The notes under the pieces were generated by a model. That model saw nothing but the letters and a program-made list of their open reading frames with translations, had not been told where the DNA came from and ran no database searches. From contig CAWEKT010000001.1 in assembly GCA_963809765.1 (NCBI GenBank), positions 1,116,001-1,180,000 on the forward strand: a DNA stretch of 64,000 nt, read 5' to 3'. Below are positions 57,278 through 64,000 of this stretch, piece by piece. Numbering within the stretch: the first letter of the stretch is position 1; each line of letters begins with the position of its first letter. The position numbers were made by a program, and so were the translations under genes. The DNA comes from JACVRM01 sp963809765. Its GTDB lineage: Bacteria > Actinomycetota > Thermoleophilia > Gaiellales > Gaiellaceae.

Positions 57278-57946
57278 TGCCCCGGCGGGAGCACCTGCGC
57301 GTCGCCGGCCTCGAGCCGGTCGGCCCGTACGTGCTGCTCCGTGTGGCGCGCGGCAGCGTCGCCCCAGGCGTCCCGGGTCAGTTCTTCATGCTGACGCCGC
57401 CCGGGCGGACGCTGCCGCGGCCGATGAGCCTCTGCCTGGCTCCGCCCGGCGAGCTGGCGTTCCTCTTCGACGTGGTCGGTCCGGGTACGCGGGCGCTCGC
57501 GGCGCTGCGCGCCCGGCGACCGGTTGGCGGTCTTCGGCCCGCTCGGCAACGGCTTCGACGTCGACGTCGCACGGCCGCTGCTGGTCGGCGGGGGCATTGG
57601 CGTCGCCCCGCTGCCGTACCTGTCCGAGCACCTGGACGGCCCGCCCGCCGTGCTCGGATTCCGCTCCCCCGAGCATGCGCAGGCGGCGGCGCTCGTCCCC
57701 AACGCGGAGGTAGTGCTCGAGCCGACCTACGTCACCGAGGCGCTCCCGGACGGCGACTGGGACGTCCTCGCCTGCGGGCCTGAGCCGATGCTCCAGGCGC
57801 TGCGCCCGCTCGCGCCCTCGGCCCAGATCGCGTGGGAGGCCCCGATGGCCTGCGGCTACGGCGGCTGCTACGGCTGCGTCGTCGAGATCGACGGGCGCCT
57901 GCGCCGGCTCTGCCTCGAGGGGCCCGTCCTGCAGGAGGCCGCATGA
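57277..57946 (+). CDS. pyrK: Dihydroorotate dehydrogenase electron-transfer subunit, one apparent frameshift
   Basis: FAD and [2Fe-2S] partner of type 1B PyrD that passes electrons to NAD. GTG 57277 overlaps the carB stop. VPGQFFMLTPPGRTLPRPMSLC is the FAD-binding barrel. A slip near 57522 leads into FGPLGNGFDVDVARPLLVGGGIGVAPLPYL (NAD domain), VLACGPEPMLQAL and the cluster motif ACGYGGCYGC (C-x4-C-x2-C) with a fourth Cys in RRLCLEGPVL. About 223 codons. It overlaps pyrD by ATGA. Confidence 0.93.
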
Positions 57947-58818
57947 GCGTCCCGATCCTGAACGCGTCCGGCTGCCTCGATGCGCTCGCAGCACCGGACG
58001 TCGCCCGGGCGCTGGACGCGTTCGTCACCAAGACGGTGACGCCGCTGCCGCGCGAGGGGAACGAGCCGGTTCGGATCGCCGAGAGCGAGGTCGGCATGCT
58101 CAACTCGATCGGCCTCCAGAACCCCGGCATCGACGCCTTCGTCGTCGAGCACCTGCCGCGATTACGTGAGCTGGGCGTCCCAGTCTGGGTCTCGGTCGGC
58201 GGGTTCACCGCCGACGACTACGCCGAGCTCTGCGATCTCCTCGACGGCTGCGAGGGCATCTCCACGATCGAGCTCAACCTCTCCTGCCCCAACGTCGAGG
58301 AGGCACCGCAGTCGGCCGCCGAGATCGTCGAGGCGGCGCGGCGGCGCACGAGCCTGCCGCTCTACGCGAAGCTCTCCCCGGCCGCCGCTGACCTGCCGGA
58401 GGTCGCCCGCGCGGTCGAGGCGGCAGGCGCTGACGGCCTCACGCTCGTCAACACCATCCGAGGGCTCGTGCTGGACGAGCGCACGCTGCGCCCCGTCCTC
58501 GGCCGGGCAGTCGGCGGGCTGTCGGGTCCGGCGCTCCGCCCGATCGCGCTCGCCGCGGTGTACGCCTGCCGGCGGGTCACGGAGCTTCCGATCGTCGGCG
58601 TCGGCGGCGTCTCGAGCGGCCGTGATGCCCTCGAGCTCGTTGCCGCCGGAGCCAACGCCGTCGCGCTCGGAACGACGCTCTTTGCCGATCCGGCTGCGCC
58701 TTCGCGCGTGCGGACCGAGCTCGCCGACGCTGCTCGATCGGTCGGTCTCGAGGCGCCGGCCGACGCCGTGGGGGTGGCCCATCACGGTGCGCGGGCCGCG
58801 GTGGCCGGCCGGAACTAG
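57943..58818 (+). CDS. pyrD: Dihydroorotate dehydrogenase, NAD-linked type 1B
   Basis: Oxidises dihydroorotate. ATG 57943. 291 residues: ILNASGCLDALAAPDVARALDAFVTKTVTPLPREGNEP, VGMLNSIGLQNPGIDAF, the active-site motif ELNLSCPNVEE with the catalytic Cys, PLYAKLSPAAADLPEVARAV, LVNTIRGL, VGGLSGPALRPIAL and the FMN phosphate loop VGVGGVSSGRDALELVAAGANAVALGT. Adjacency to pyrK fixes the 1B type. There is no N-terminal membrane helix as in quinone-linked class 2 enzymes. Last gene of the pyr operon. Confidence 0.95.
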   Translation: MSVPILNASGCLDALAAPDVARALDAFVTKTVTPLPREGNEPVRIAESEVGMLNSIGLQNPGIDAFVVEHLPRLRELGVPVWVSVGGFTADDYAELCDLLDGCEGISTIELNLSCPNVEEAPQSAAEIVEAARRRTSLPLYAKLSPAAADLPEVARAVEAAGADGLTLVNTIRGLVLDERTLRPVLGRAVGGLSGPALRPIALAAVYACRRVTELPIVGVGGVSSGRDALELVAAGANAVALGTTLFADPAAPSRVRTELADAARSVGLEAPADAVGVAHHGARAAVAGRN

Positions 58819-58868
58819 CCAAAAGTAGCGGTTTAGAAAATTCCTGCAAATGGGCGGTTTTCTTCTCG

Positions 58869-58896
58869 TTGCACGCGGCTGTGAATCTGGTAGCCT
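58869..58896 (+). promoter_or_regulatory. Likely mihF promoter
   Basis: TTGCAC (58869-58874), a 16-nt spacer and TAGCCT (58891-58896). The expected start near 58902 is about 7 nt before the ATG at 58909, giving a near-leaderless mRNA. The preceding stretch 58817-58870 is AT-rich compared with its surroundings (GTTTAGAAAATTC), as in UP elements. Confidence 0.55.
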
Positions 58897-58908
58897 CCCG
58901 CGCTCAAG

Positions 58909-59241
58909 ATGGTCACCACGACCAAGTCCCCGACCCAGGCGCCCCTCCGCTCGCCGGACCAGCGGATGGAGGCGCTCAAGCGCGCGAACGACATTCGCGT
59001 CCGTCGCGCGCAGCTCAAGAAGGACCTGAAGCTGGGCCGCGTCCACGTCTACGAGATCCTGCGCAACCCGCCGGAGTACGTGGCCACGGCGAAGGTCTTC
59101 GACATCCTGATGGCGGTCCCGAAGTTCGGCCGCGTCAAGGCAACGCGCTACCTCAACCAGGCGCGCATCAGCCAGTCGAAGACCGTGGGCGGTCTCTCCG
59201 ACCGCCAGCGCACCGAGCTGATCGCCCTCTTCGGCCGGTAG
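58909..59241 (+). CDS. mihF: Actinobacterial integration host factor mIHF
   Basis: Nucleoid-associated DNA-binding protein specific to actinobacteria. 110 residues. A basic N-terminus, then RSPDQRMEALKRANDIRVRRAQLKKDLKLGRVHVYEIL, and the helix-two-turn-helix DNA-binding part KVFDILMAVPKFGRVKATRYLNQARIS. The ending GGLSDRQRTELIALFG is typical. Located directly upstream of gmk, as in mycobacteria and Streptomyces. One of the clearest lineage markers in the window. Confidence 0.95.
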   Translation: MVTTTKSPTQAPLRSPDQRMEALKRANDIRVRRAQLKKDLKLGRVHVYEILRNPPEYVATAKVFDILMAVPKFGRVKATRYLNQARISQSKTVGGLSDRQRTELIALFGR

Positions 59242-59279
59242 TCATTCCGCGCAACGGAATGACTCGGTGGCGGGGGTAG

Positions 59280-59870
59280 GTGCTCTCGTTGCCCAGGCGT
59301 CCCGTCTTCGTGGTCACCGGTCCCTCGGGGGCAGGCAAGGGCACCCTCGTACGCGCACTGCTCGACCGGTTCGACGATCTCGAGCTCGCCGTCTCGGCGA
59401 CCACCCGCGAGCGGCGCCCGGGCGAGCATGACGGTCGCGAGTACTGGTTCCTGAGCGAGGACGAGTTCGCCGCCCGGGTCGAGCCGGGCGACTTCCTCGA
59501 GCACGTCGAGTTCGCCGGACACCGCTACGGCACCCTCCGCTCCGAGGTCAGCCGGATCCTCGGCCGCGGCAAGTGGCCGGTGCTCGAGCTGGAGATCGAG
59601 GGGGCCATCACGGTCGCCCAGGAGCTCGAGGGCGCGGTCACGATCTTCGTCACGGCGCCGCTCGAGGCGCTCGAGGCACGCCTGCGCGAGCGCGCGACCG
59701 AGAGCACGGGCGAGATCCACGAGCGCCTCGCGATCGCGCGGCGGCAGCTCGAGCACGCCGGCGAGTTCGAGCACGTGGTCGAGAACGACGACCTGGCGCG
59801 GGCGATCGAGCAGATCTCGGCGATCGTCGCCCGAAAGCTCGACGGCGCCGCTACCATGGCTCGGCCATGA
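59280..59870 (+). CDS. gmk: Guanylate kinase
   Basis: Phosphorylates GMP to GDP. GTG 59280. 196 residues: the P-loop VVTGPSGAGKGTLVRAL, the GMP-binding stretch AVSATTRERRPGEHDGREYWFLSEDEF, FLEHVEFAGHRYGTLRSEV and VTIFVTAPLEALEARLRERATES (lid). Frame intact. The region between mihF and gmk is 38 nt. Its stop TGA overlaps the rpoZ ATG, so the two are coupled. Confidence 0.95.
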   Translation: MLSLPRRPVFVVTGPSGAGKGTLVRALLDRFDDLELAVSATTRERRPGEHDGREYWFLSEDEFAARVEPGDFLEHVEFAGHRYGTLRSEVSRILGRGKWPVLELEIEGAITVAQELEGAVTIFVTAPLEALEARLRERATESTGEIHERLAIARRQLEHAGEFEHVVENDDLARAIEQISAIVARKLDGAATMARP

Positions 59871-60097
59871 TTCATCCCCGCATCGACACGCTGCTCGACA
59901 ACGTGGACAGCCGCTACGCGCTCGTCATCGTGGCCGCCAAGCGCGCACGGCAGATCAACAACTACCACCAGCAGCTCGGCGAGGGCACCTTCGAGGACTT
60001 CGCTCCGCCGCTCGTCGAGTCCCGGTCGAAGAACTACCTGACCATGGCCCTCGAGGAAGTCGCCGAGGGCAAGATCAAGTATCAGTACCGCGGCTAG
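59867..60097 (+). CDS. rpoZ: RNA polymerase omega subunit
   Basis: Small RNA polymerase assembly subunit. 76 residues from ATG 59867: PRIDTLLDNVDSRYALVIVAAKRARQINNYHQQL is the conserved omega helix with the RYALV and AKRARQI motifs. KNYLTMALEEVAEGKIKYQY is the typical actinobacterial end. Position between gmk and coaBC is the standard arrangement. Confidence 0.95.
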   Translation: MIHPRIDTLLDNVDSRYALVIVAAKRARQINNYHQQLGEGTFEDFAPPLVESRSKNYLTMALEEVAEGKIKYQYRG

Positions 60098-60298
60098 CCG
60101 CAGCTGTCGGCGACAGTCCCTGCTTCCTCCGCCGGTCCCCGATTGCCGCGACGAAGGCGCGATGAGCTGCGCCGTAGGAGCGACCCAACTAGAAGTCGTC
60201 GCTCGCGGCACGGCGAGCGGCCTCCACTTAGTGGCTGACAGCCACGAACTGGACCCGCGATTTCGACCGCGCAGCGCCTGATCGGCACAATCTCTGTC
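60098..60298. other. Hairpin-rich gap between rpoZ and coaBC
   Basis: No gene. Three perfect small hairpins follow one another: CTGTC-GGC-GACAG (60104-60116), CGCTCGC with GCGAGCG (60200-60219) and GTGGCT-GAC-AGCCAC (60231-60245). The first could end rpoZ transcripts. None has a T-run. ACAATC near 60287 might be a -10 element for coaBC. Confidence 0.4.
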
Positions 60299-61498
60299 GT
60301 GGCGCGGATCCTCCTCGGTGTCAGCGGCGGCATCGCGGCCTACAAGGCCTGCGAGCTCACGCGCCTGTTCGTGAAGGCAGGCCACGAGGTCACGCCTCTG
60401 CTGACGCCGGACGCCGAGCGCTTCGTCACCGCCGAGACCTTCCGCGCGCTTGCGCGCGTCAGCGGCGACCCGGGGCCCTACCCGCACCTGGAGCGCGCTG
60501 ACCTGCTCGTGATCGCGCCGGCGACGGCGAACACGATCGCGAAGCTCGCCCACGGGCTCGCCGACAATCTCGTCACCGAGGCCGCGCTCGCGCACGACGG
60601 TCCCGTCGTCGTGGCGCCTGCGATGAATGTCCGCATGTGGGAGCACCCGGCGACGCAGGCGAACATCGGCGTCCTCACGGAGCGCGGCGTTCACCTCGTC
60701 GGGCCCGACGCCGGGGACCTCGCGGAGGGCGAGCTGGGTATGGGTCGTATGGCGGAGCCCGAGGCAATTGCAGCCCGGTGTGCCGAGCTCCTCTCCACAC
60801 GCGGCTCAGAGCCACGAGGACCGGGGAGCCTCGCCGGTAAGCATGTCCTGGTCAGCGCAGGGGGCACGCGCGAGCCGCTGGACGCAGTGCGCTTCGTCGG
60901 CAACCGCTCCTCCGGGCGCATGGGCGTCGCGCTTGCCGACGAGGCACGCCGCCGCGGTGCTGCGGTGACCCTGCTCGCCGCCAACCTCGCGGTCCCGGCG
61001 CCTGACGGCGTCGACGTCGTGCCGACGCCGACGGCAGCGGACCTCGAGCGGGAGGCCCGCGCGCGAGCCGGCAGCGCCGACGTCGTGGTCATGGCCGCCG
61101 CGGTCGCCGACTACCGGCCGGCTGCCCCGCTCGACGGCAAGCGCTCGAAGGACGGGCGCGGCTGGAAGCTCGAGCTCGAGCCGACCGCCGACGTGCTCCA
61201 GGCACTCGGCGATGAGCGCCGCGACGGGCAGGTTTTGGTCGGCTTCGCTGCGGAGACGGGGGACGGGGGTCTCGCGCGCGCACGCGAGAAGCTGCAGCGC
61301 AAGCAGGCCGACGTGATCGTCTACAACGACGTCTCGGGGGAGGACAGTGGCTTCGACAGCGAGGACAACGAGGTGGTGATCGTGGCGGCGGCCGAGGAGC
61401 GGGCGGTGCCGCGCGCGCCGAAGACGCGGATAGCGGCCGCGGTGCTCGACGAGATCGAGCGGCTGCTCGAGGAGCGGAATGGAACAGGCGCCGCATAG
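60299..61498 (+). CDS. coaBC: Bifunctional phosphopantothenoylcysteine decarboxylase/synthetase
   Basis: Two steps of coenzyme A synthesis. 399 residues from GTG 60299. CoaC half: ILLGVSGGIAAYKACELTRLF (FMN fold), PYPHLERADLLVIAPATANTIAK with the catalytic His, and VVVAPAMNVRMW (PAMN motif). At the flap where many CoaBC have ACG before the GRM motif, this protein has AEG (Glu143). CoaB half: VLVSAGGTREPLDAVRFVGNRSSGRMGVALADEA, VVMAAAVADYRP and VYNDVSGEDSGFDSEDNEV. Frame intact. The end overlaps moxR by 20 nt. Confidence 0.94.
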   Translation: MARILLGVSGGIAAYKACELTRLFVKAGHEVTPLLTPDAERFVTAETFRALARVSGDPGPYPHLERADLLVIAPATANTIAKLAHGLADNLVTEAALAHDGPVVVAPAMNVRMWEHPATQANIGVLTERGVHLVGPDAGDLAEGELGMGRMAEPEAIAARCAELLSTRGSEPRGPGSLAGKHVLVSAGGTREPLDAVRFVGNRSSGRMGVALADEARRRGAAVTLLAANLAVPAPDGVDVVPTPTAADLEREARARAGSADVVVMAAAVADYRPAAPLDGKRSKDGRGWKLELEPTADVLQALGDERRDGQVLVGFAAETGDGGLARAREKLQRKQADVIVYNDVSGEDSGFDSEDNEVVIVAAAEERAVPRAPKTRIAAAVLDEIERLLEERNGTGAA

Positions 61499-62456
61499 CG
61501 GGGCGGGCCTGCAGGCGGCGCCGCGCTCGTCGGCCGCGGTTCTGGACTCGATCGCGGCCAACGTGGCCGAGGTCGTCCACGCCCCCGAGGAGACGCTCAG
61601 GCTCTCGGTCATCTGCCTCGTCAGCCGCGGGCACCTGATCATCGAGGACTTTCCCGGCGTGGGGAAGACGATGCTGGCCAAGGCGCTCGCGCGCTCGATC
61701 GACTGCTCGTTCTCCCGCCTGCAGTTCACGCCGGACCTGCTGCCCTCCGACGTCACGGGCGTCAACGTCTTCGACCAGCGCACGAACGAGTTCCAGTTCC
61801 GGCCGGGCCCCGTCTTCGCGAACTTGCTGCTCGTGGACGAGATCAACCGGGCCTCGCCGAAGACGCAGGCCGCGCTGCTCGAATGCATGCAGGAGGACCA
61901 GGTCACGGTCGACGGCGTCTCCTACGAGTTGCCGCGGCCGTTCATGGTCATGGCCACCCAGAACCCGATCGAGTACGAGGGCACGTACCCGCTGCCGGAG
62001 GCGCAGCTCGACCGCTTCACCATGCGCATCTCGATCGGGTACCCGGCACTCGCCGAGGAGGCGGCCATGCTCCGCGAGCAGACGAGCGAGCCGCCGCTCG
62101 AGCGCCTCCAGCCGGTCACGACGGCGGACGAGCTGCTGGCCCTGGCAGCCGACGCCCGCGCGGTCTACGTCGAGGAGAGCGTCAACCGCTACGTCGTCGC
62201 CCTGCTGCGCCACACGAGGAGCGACGACCGCGTCTACCTCGGCGCCAGCCCGCGGGCCGGCGTCGCGCTCCTGCGCGTGGCGAAGGCACGGGCGCTCAGC
62301 GAGGGGCGTGACTTCGTGCAGCCGGAGGATGTCAAGGCAGTCGCCGTCCCGGTGCTCGCTCACCGCCTGATCGTTGCGCCCGAGGCGCGGGCGTCCGGGC
62401 TCGACGCCGCCGACGCGATCCGGGACGCGCTCGAGAAGACCCCCGTTCCCGTCTAG
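61479..62456 (+). CDS. MoxR family AAA+ ATPase
   Basis: A 325-residue chaperone-like ATPase. Walker A is LIIEDFPGVGKTMLAKAL, Walker B LLLVDEINRASPKTQAALLECM with the MoxR signature, then sensor 1 VMATQNPIEYEGTYPLPEAQLDRF and a C-terminal lid with LGASPRAGVALLRVAKA. Frame intact. It heads the common trio MoxR, DUF58, transglutaminase, thought to mature or assemble cell-surface or metal-containing complexes. The client is not known. Confidence 0.93.
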   Translation: MEQAPHSGAGLQAAPRSSAAVLDSIAANVAEVVHAPEETLRLSVICLVSRGHLIIEDFPGVGKTMLAKALARSIDCSFSRLQFTPDLLPSDVTGVNVFDQRTNEFQFRPGPVFANLLLVDEINRASPKTQAALLECMQEDQVTVDGVSYELPRPFMVMATQNPIEYEGTYPLPEAQLDRFTMRISIGYPALAEEAAMLREQTSEPPLERLQPVTTADELLALAADARAVYVEESVNRYVVALLRHTRSDDRVYLGASPRAGVALLRVAKARALSEGRDFVQPEDVKAVAVPVLAHRLIVAPEARASGLDAADAIRDALEKTPVPV

Positions 62457-62479
62457 CTCGTGGGTGCCGGAGTGAGCCG

Positions 62480-63691
62480 TTGACCGGGCGCGGCCGCGCG
62501 GCGCTCGCGCTCGGCGTCGCTCTCTACGGGGCCGCGTGGCTGCTCGGCGCGCGCCCGCTCTACCCGGTTGCTGTGGGACTGGTCGCGGCCTCGCTCGGCG
62601 CGACGCTCTGGGTGCGGCTCGCGGCGCGCCCGCAGGCGGTGGAGCGCCACCATGCACGCGCCCACCACGTCGAGGGCGACGACCTCCAGATCGACGCCGA
62701 CGTGACGCTCTCGCCGGGGCTCCGCCCGGTCGGCCTCGAGCTGCACGACCGCATCGCCAGGCTCGGCGACCGGACGATCCCGCTCGAGGTCGAGGGCAGG
62801 CGCGCGTGGGGCAGGTACACGCTCGCGCGGGTGCCGCGCGGCCGCTACTCGCTCGATCACGCGACGGTGACGCTCGGCGATCCCTTCGGGCTGGCACGGG
62901 CGGAGGCGCCCGTTCCGGCCGGCGGCGCGCTGCTCGTGTACCCGCGGCTGGTCGAGCTCGACGGCCTCTTCTCCGAGACTGGCCGCACCGGCCAGCAGGG
63001 GCGCCGCCTGCTCATGCGGCGGCCGACCGGGATGGAGCTGCACACCGTGCGCGAGCACGCGGAGGGCGAGTCGCTCCGGCGCGTGCACTGGCCGTCGACC
63101 GCCAAGCGTGGCCAGCTGATGGTGAAGGACCTCGAGGACGCGCCGCGCGACGAGCTCGCCGTCGTCCTCGACGCGCAGGCCGGCGCATCGGCCGGCGAGC
63201 CCCCGGACTCGAGCTTCGACGCGCAGGTACGGGCGGCCGGCTCGCTCGTGCTCTCGCTCGCGCGCGGCGGCAGGCGCTGCGTGTTTGCCATCCACGGCGC
63301 CACCCCGACGGTCCTCCGCGTCGCCTCGTACGACGGTGACTGGCCGGTCGCCTACGACGCGCTCGCCGGGGTCGAGCCGACCGCGACCGCGCCGCTGACC
63401 GCTCTGCTGGGAGCCGAGGGAGGTTCGGTCGCGCGCGCCGCCGAGCTGGTCGTCGTCAGCTCACTCCTCGGGCCCGCCTCCGTCGATGCGCTCGTGCGGA
63501 GAGCAGCTGCTGGCCGGCGTACCGCGCTCGTGTACGTCGACGCTCCGACCTTCGCCGGCGGCGACGGGTCAGCGAAGGCCGACCTGCTGCGGCTGGCGTC
63601 GGCCGGCGTCATCGTCGCCCGGGTGCAGCGGGGCGACGATCTGGCCGAGGTGCTCGGCGGCCACCTGGATGCACGGGCGGCGCATGGCTAG
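62480..63691 (+). CDS. DUF58 domain membrane protein
   Basis: A 403-residue protein from TTG 62480. Two N-terminal membrane helices (ALALGVALYGAAWLLG and LYPVAVGLVAASLGATLWV), a beta-rich middle, and the DUF58 motif RRPTGMELHTVREHAEGESLRRVHWPSTAKRGQLMVKDLE. A VWA-like region with VVLDAQ in place of a full MIDAS motif follows. The standard partner of MoxR, 23 nt downstream of it. Its stop overlaps the next ATG. Confidence 0.9.
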   Translation: MTGRGRAALALGVALYGAAWLLGARPLYPVAVGLVAASLGATLWVRLAARPQAVERHHARAHHVEGDDLQIDADVTLSPGLRPVGLELHDRIARLGDRTIPLEVEGRRAWGRYTLARVPRGRYSLDHATVTLGDPFGLARAEAPVPAGGALLVYPRLVELDGLFSETGRTGQQGRRLLMRRPTGMELHTVREHAEGESLRRVHWPSTAKRGQLMVKDLEDAPRDELAVVLDAQAGASAGEPPDSSFDAQVRAAGSLVLSLARGGRRCVFAIHGATPTVLRVASYDGDWPVAYDALAGVEPTATAPLTALLGAEGGSVARAAELVVVSSLLGPASVDALVRRAAAGRRTALVYVDAPTFAGGDGSAKADLLRLASAGVIVARVQRGDDLAEVLGGHLDARAAHG

Positions 63692-64000
63692 AACCGGGCT
63701 CGTCTGGCTCCTCCCGGCCCTGCTCGTCGCGGGCATGTGGTTGCGGCTGGAGAACCCGCGCGGGACTGGGGGCACCGTCGCCGTCATGCTCGTGCTCGCG
63801 CTCGTGCCTGCACTGCTGCCCCGGCGCAGCCTGCGCCTCGCGGCCGTGCTCCCCGCAGCGCTGGCGGCCGGAGCTGTCGCCTTCGACGCCGGTCTCGCAG
63901 AGCCGGAAGCGATGCGCGAGCGTGCGTCCGCGGGGCTCCAGGCGTTCTACTCCGTCAGCCTGCCGTTCTCGGCGACCGGCCAGCCGCACATGGCCGGGCT
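63684..64000 (+). CDS. Transglutaminase-like (TgpA/DUF3488) protein, N-terminal part
   Basis: ATG 63684 overlaps the DUF58 stop, and the frame runs off the window. The visible 105 residues contain membrane helices (GLVWLLPALLVAGMWLRL, VAVMLVLALVPALLP, LRLAAVLPAALAAGAVAF) followed by an outward-facing stretch. After MoxR and DUF58 the third gene is usually a DUF3488/transglutaminase-like membrane protein. The identity is inferred from position and helix pattern because the catalytic domain lies outside. Confidence 0.7.
   Translation, partial: MARTGLVWLLPALLVAGMWLRLENPRGTGGTVAVMLVLALVPALLPRRSLRLAAVLPAALAAGAVAFDAGLAEPEAMRERASAGLQAFYSVSLPFSATGQPHMAG

Overview
The window is GC-rich actinobacterial chromosome. 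Gene order and families point to class Thermoleophilia (Gaiellales/Solirubrobacterales-like): actinobacterial mIHF next to gmk-rpoZ-coaBC, whiA next to gap-pgk-tpiA, HemQ, a mycobacterial-type PyrR-binding leader, and very short intergenic gaps with GTGA/ATGA gene overlaps. The lineage is inferred from gene content, not from a marker tree. About 23 otherwise well-conserved genes, including essential ones, are broken by apparent single-base gains or losses, often in G/C runs. I read these as consensus errors in the assembly, so they are annotated as single genes with frameshifts rather than as pseudogenes.

Layout. 1-5.7 kb: end of a membrane-anchored protein, a secreted subtilase, tRNA-Leu(CAG), a Bcp peroxiredoxin plus a truncated peroxiredoxin remnant, a cupin and two small membrane proteins. 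5.7-17.2 kb: hemQ, uvrC, a flippase-like membrane protein, pruA, whiA, and a glycolytic run gap-pgk-tpiA-gpmI. A 197-nt near-palindrome fills the pruA/whiA divergent gap. 17.2-22.8 kb: ECF sigma factor, phosphoesterase, M48 protease, DUF3467, argS (with an altered HIGH motif) and glpX. 22.8-33.3 kb: a large secreted protein of unknown family with a strong terminator, tRNA-Gly(CCC), a lipoprotein hydrolase, a potassium-channel-like protein, a multi-sensor histidine kinase and a long coiled-coil protein. 33.3-39.7 kb: HIT protein, MscL with a zinc-ribbon tail, CorA, MFS transporter, class V aminotransferase, aquaporin, cupin, tRNA-Arg(CCG). 39.7-49.5 kb: a dgcA-dgcN-like D-glutamate pair, a secreted glycosidase, a small LysM membrane protein under two perfect actinobacterial LexA boxes, RNase Z, small orphans, MFS, a GFA-family protein and an S9 peptidase.

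49.5-58.8 kb is one pyrimidine operon (pyrR-pyrB-pyrC-nucleotidyltransferase-carA-carB-pyrK-pyrD). It is preceded by an RNA hairpin that pairs with the Shine-Dalgarno sequence and by a 14-codon leader ORF. 58.9-61.5 kb holds mihF-gmk-rpoZ-coaBC, and the window closes with a MoxR-DUF58-transglutaminase module cut by the window edge.

Most noteworthy: the LexA-controlled LysM protein (a YneA/ChiZ/DivS-type SOS division-inhibitor candidate), the long palindrome at the whiA start, the ArgS lacking HIGH, the PyrR switch with its leader ORF, and the nucleotidyltransferase embedded in the pyr operon. I saw no CRISPR array, insertion sequence, prophage or replication origin.
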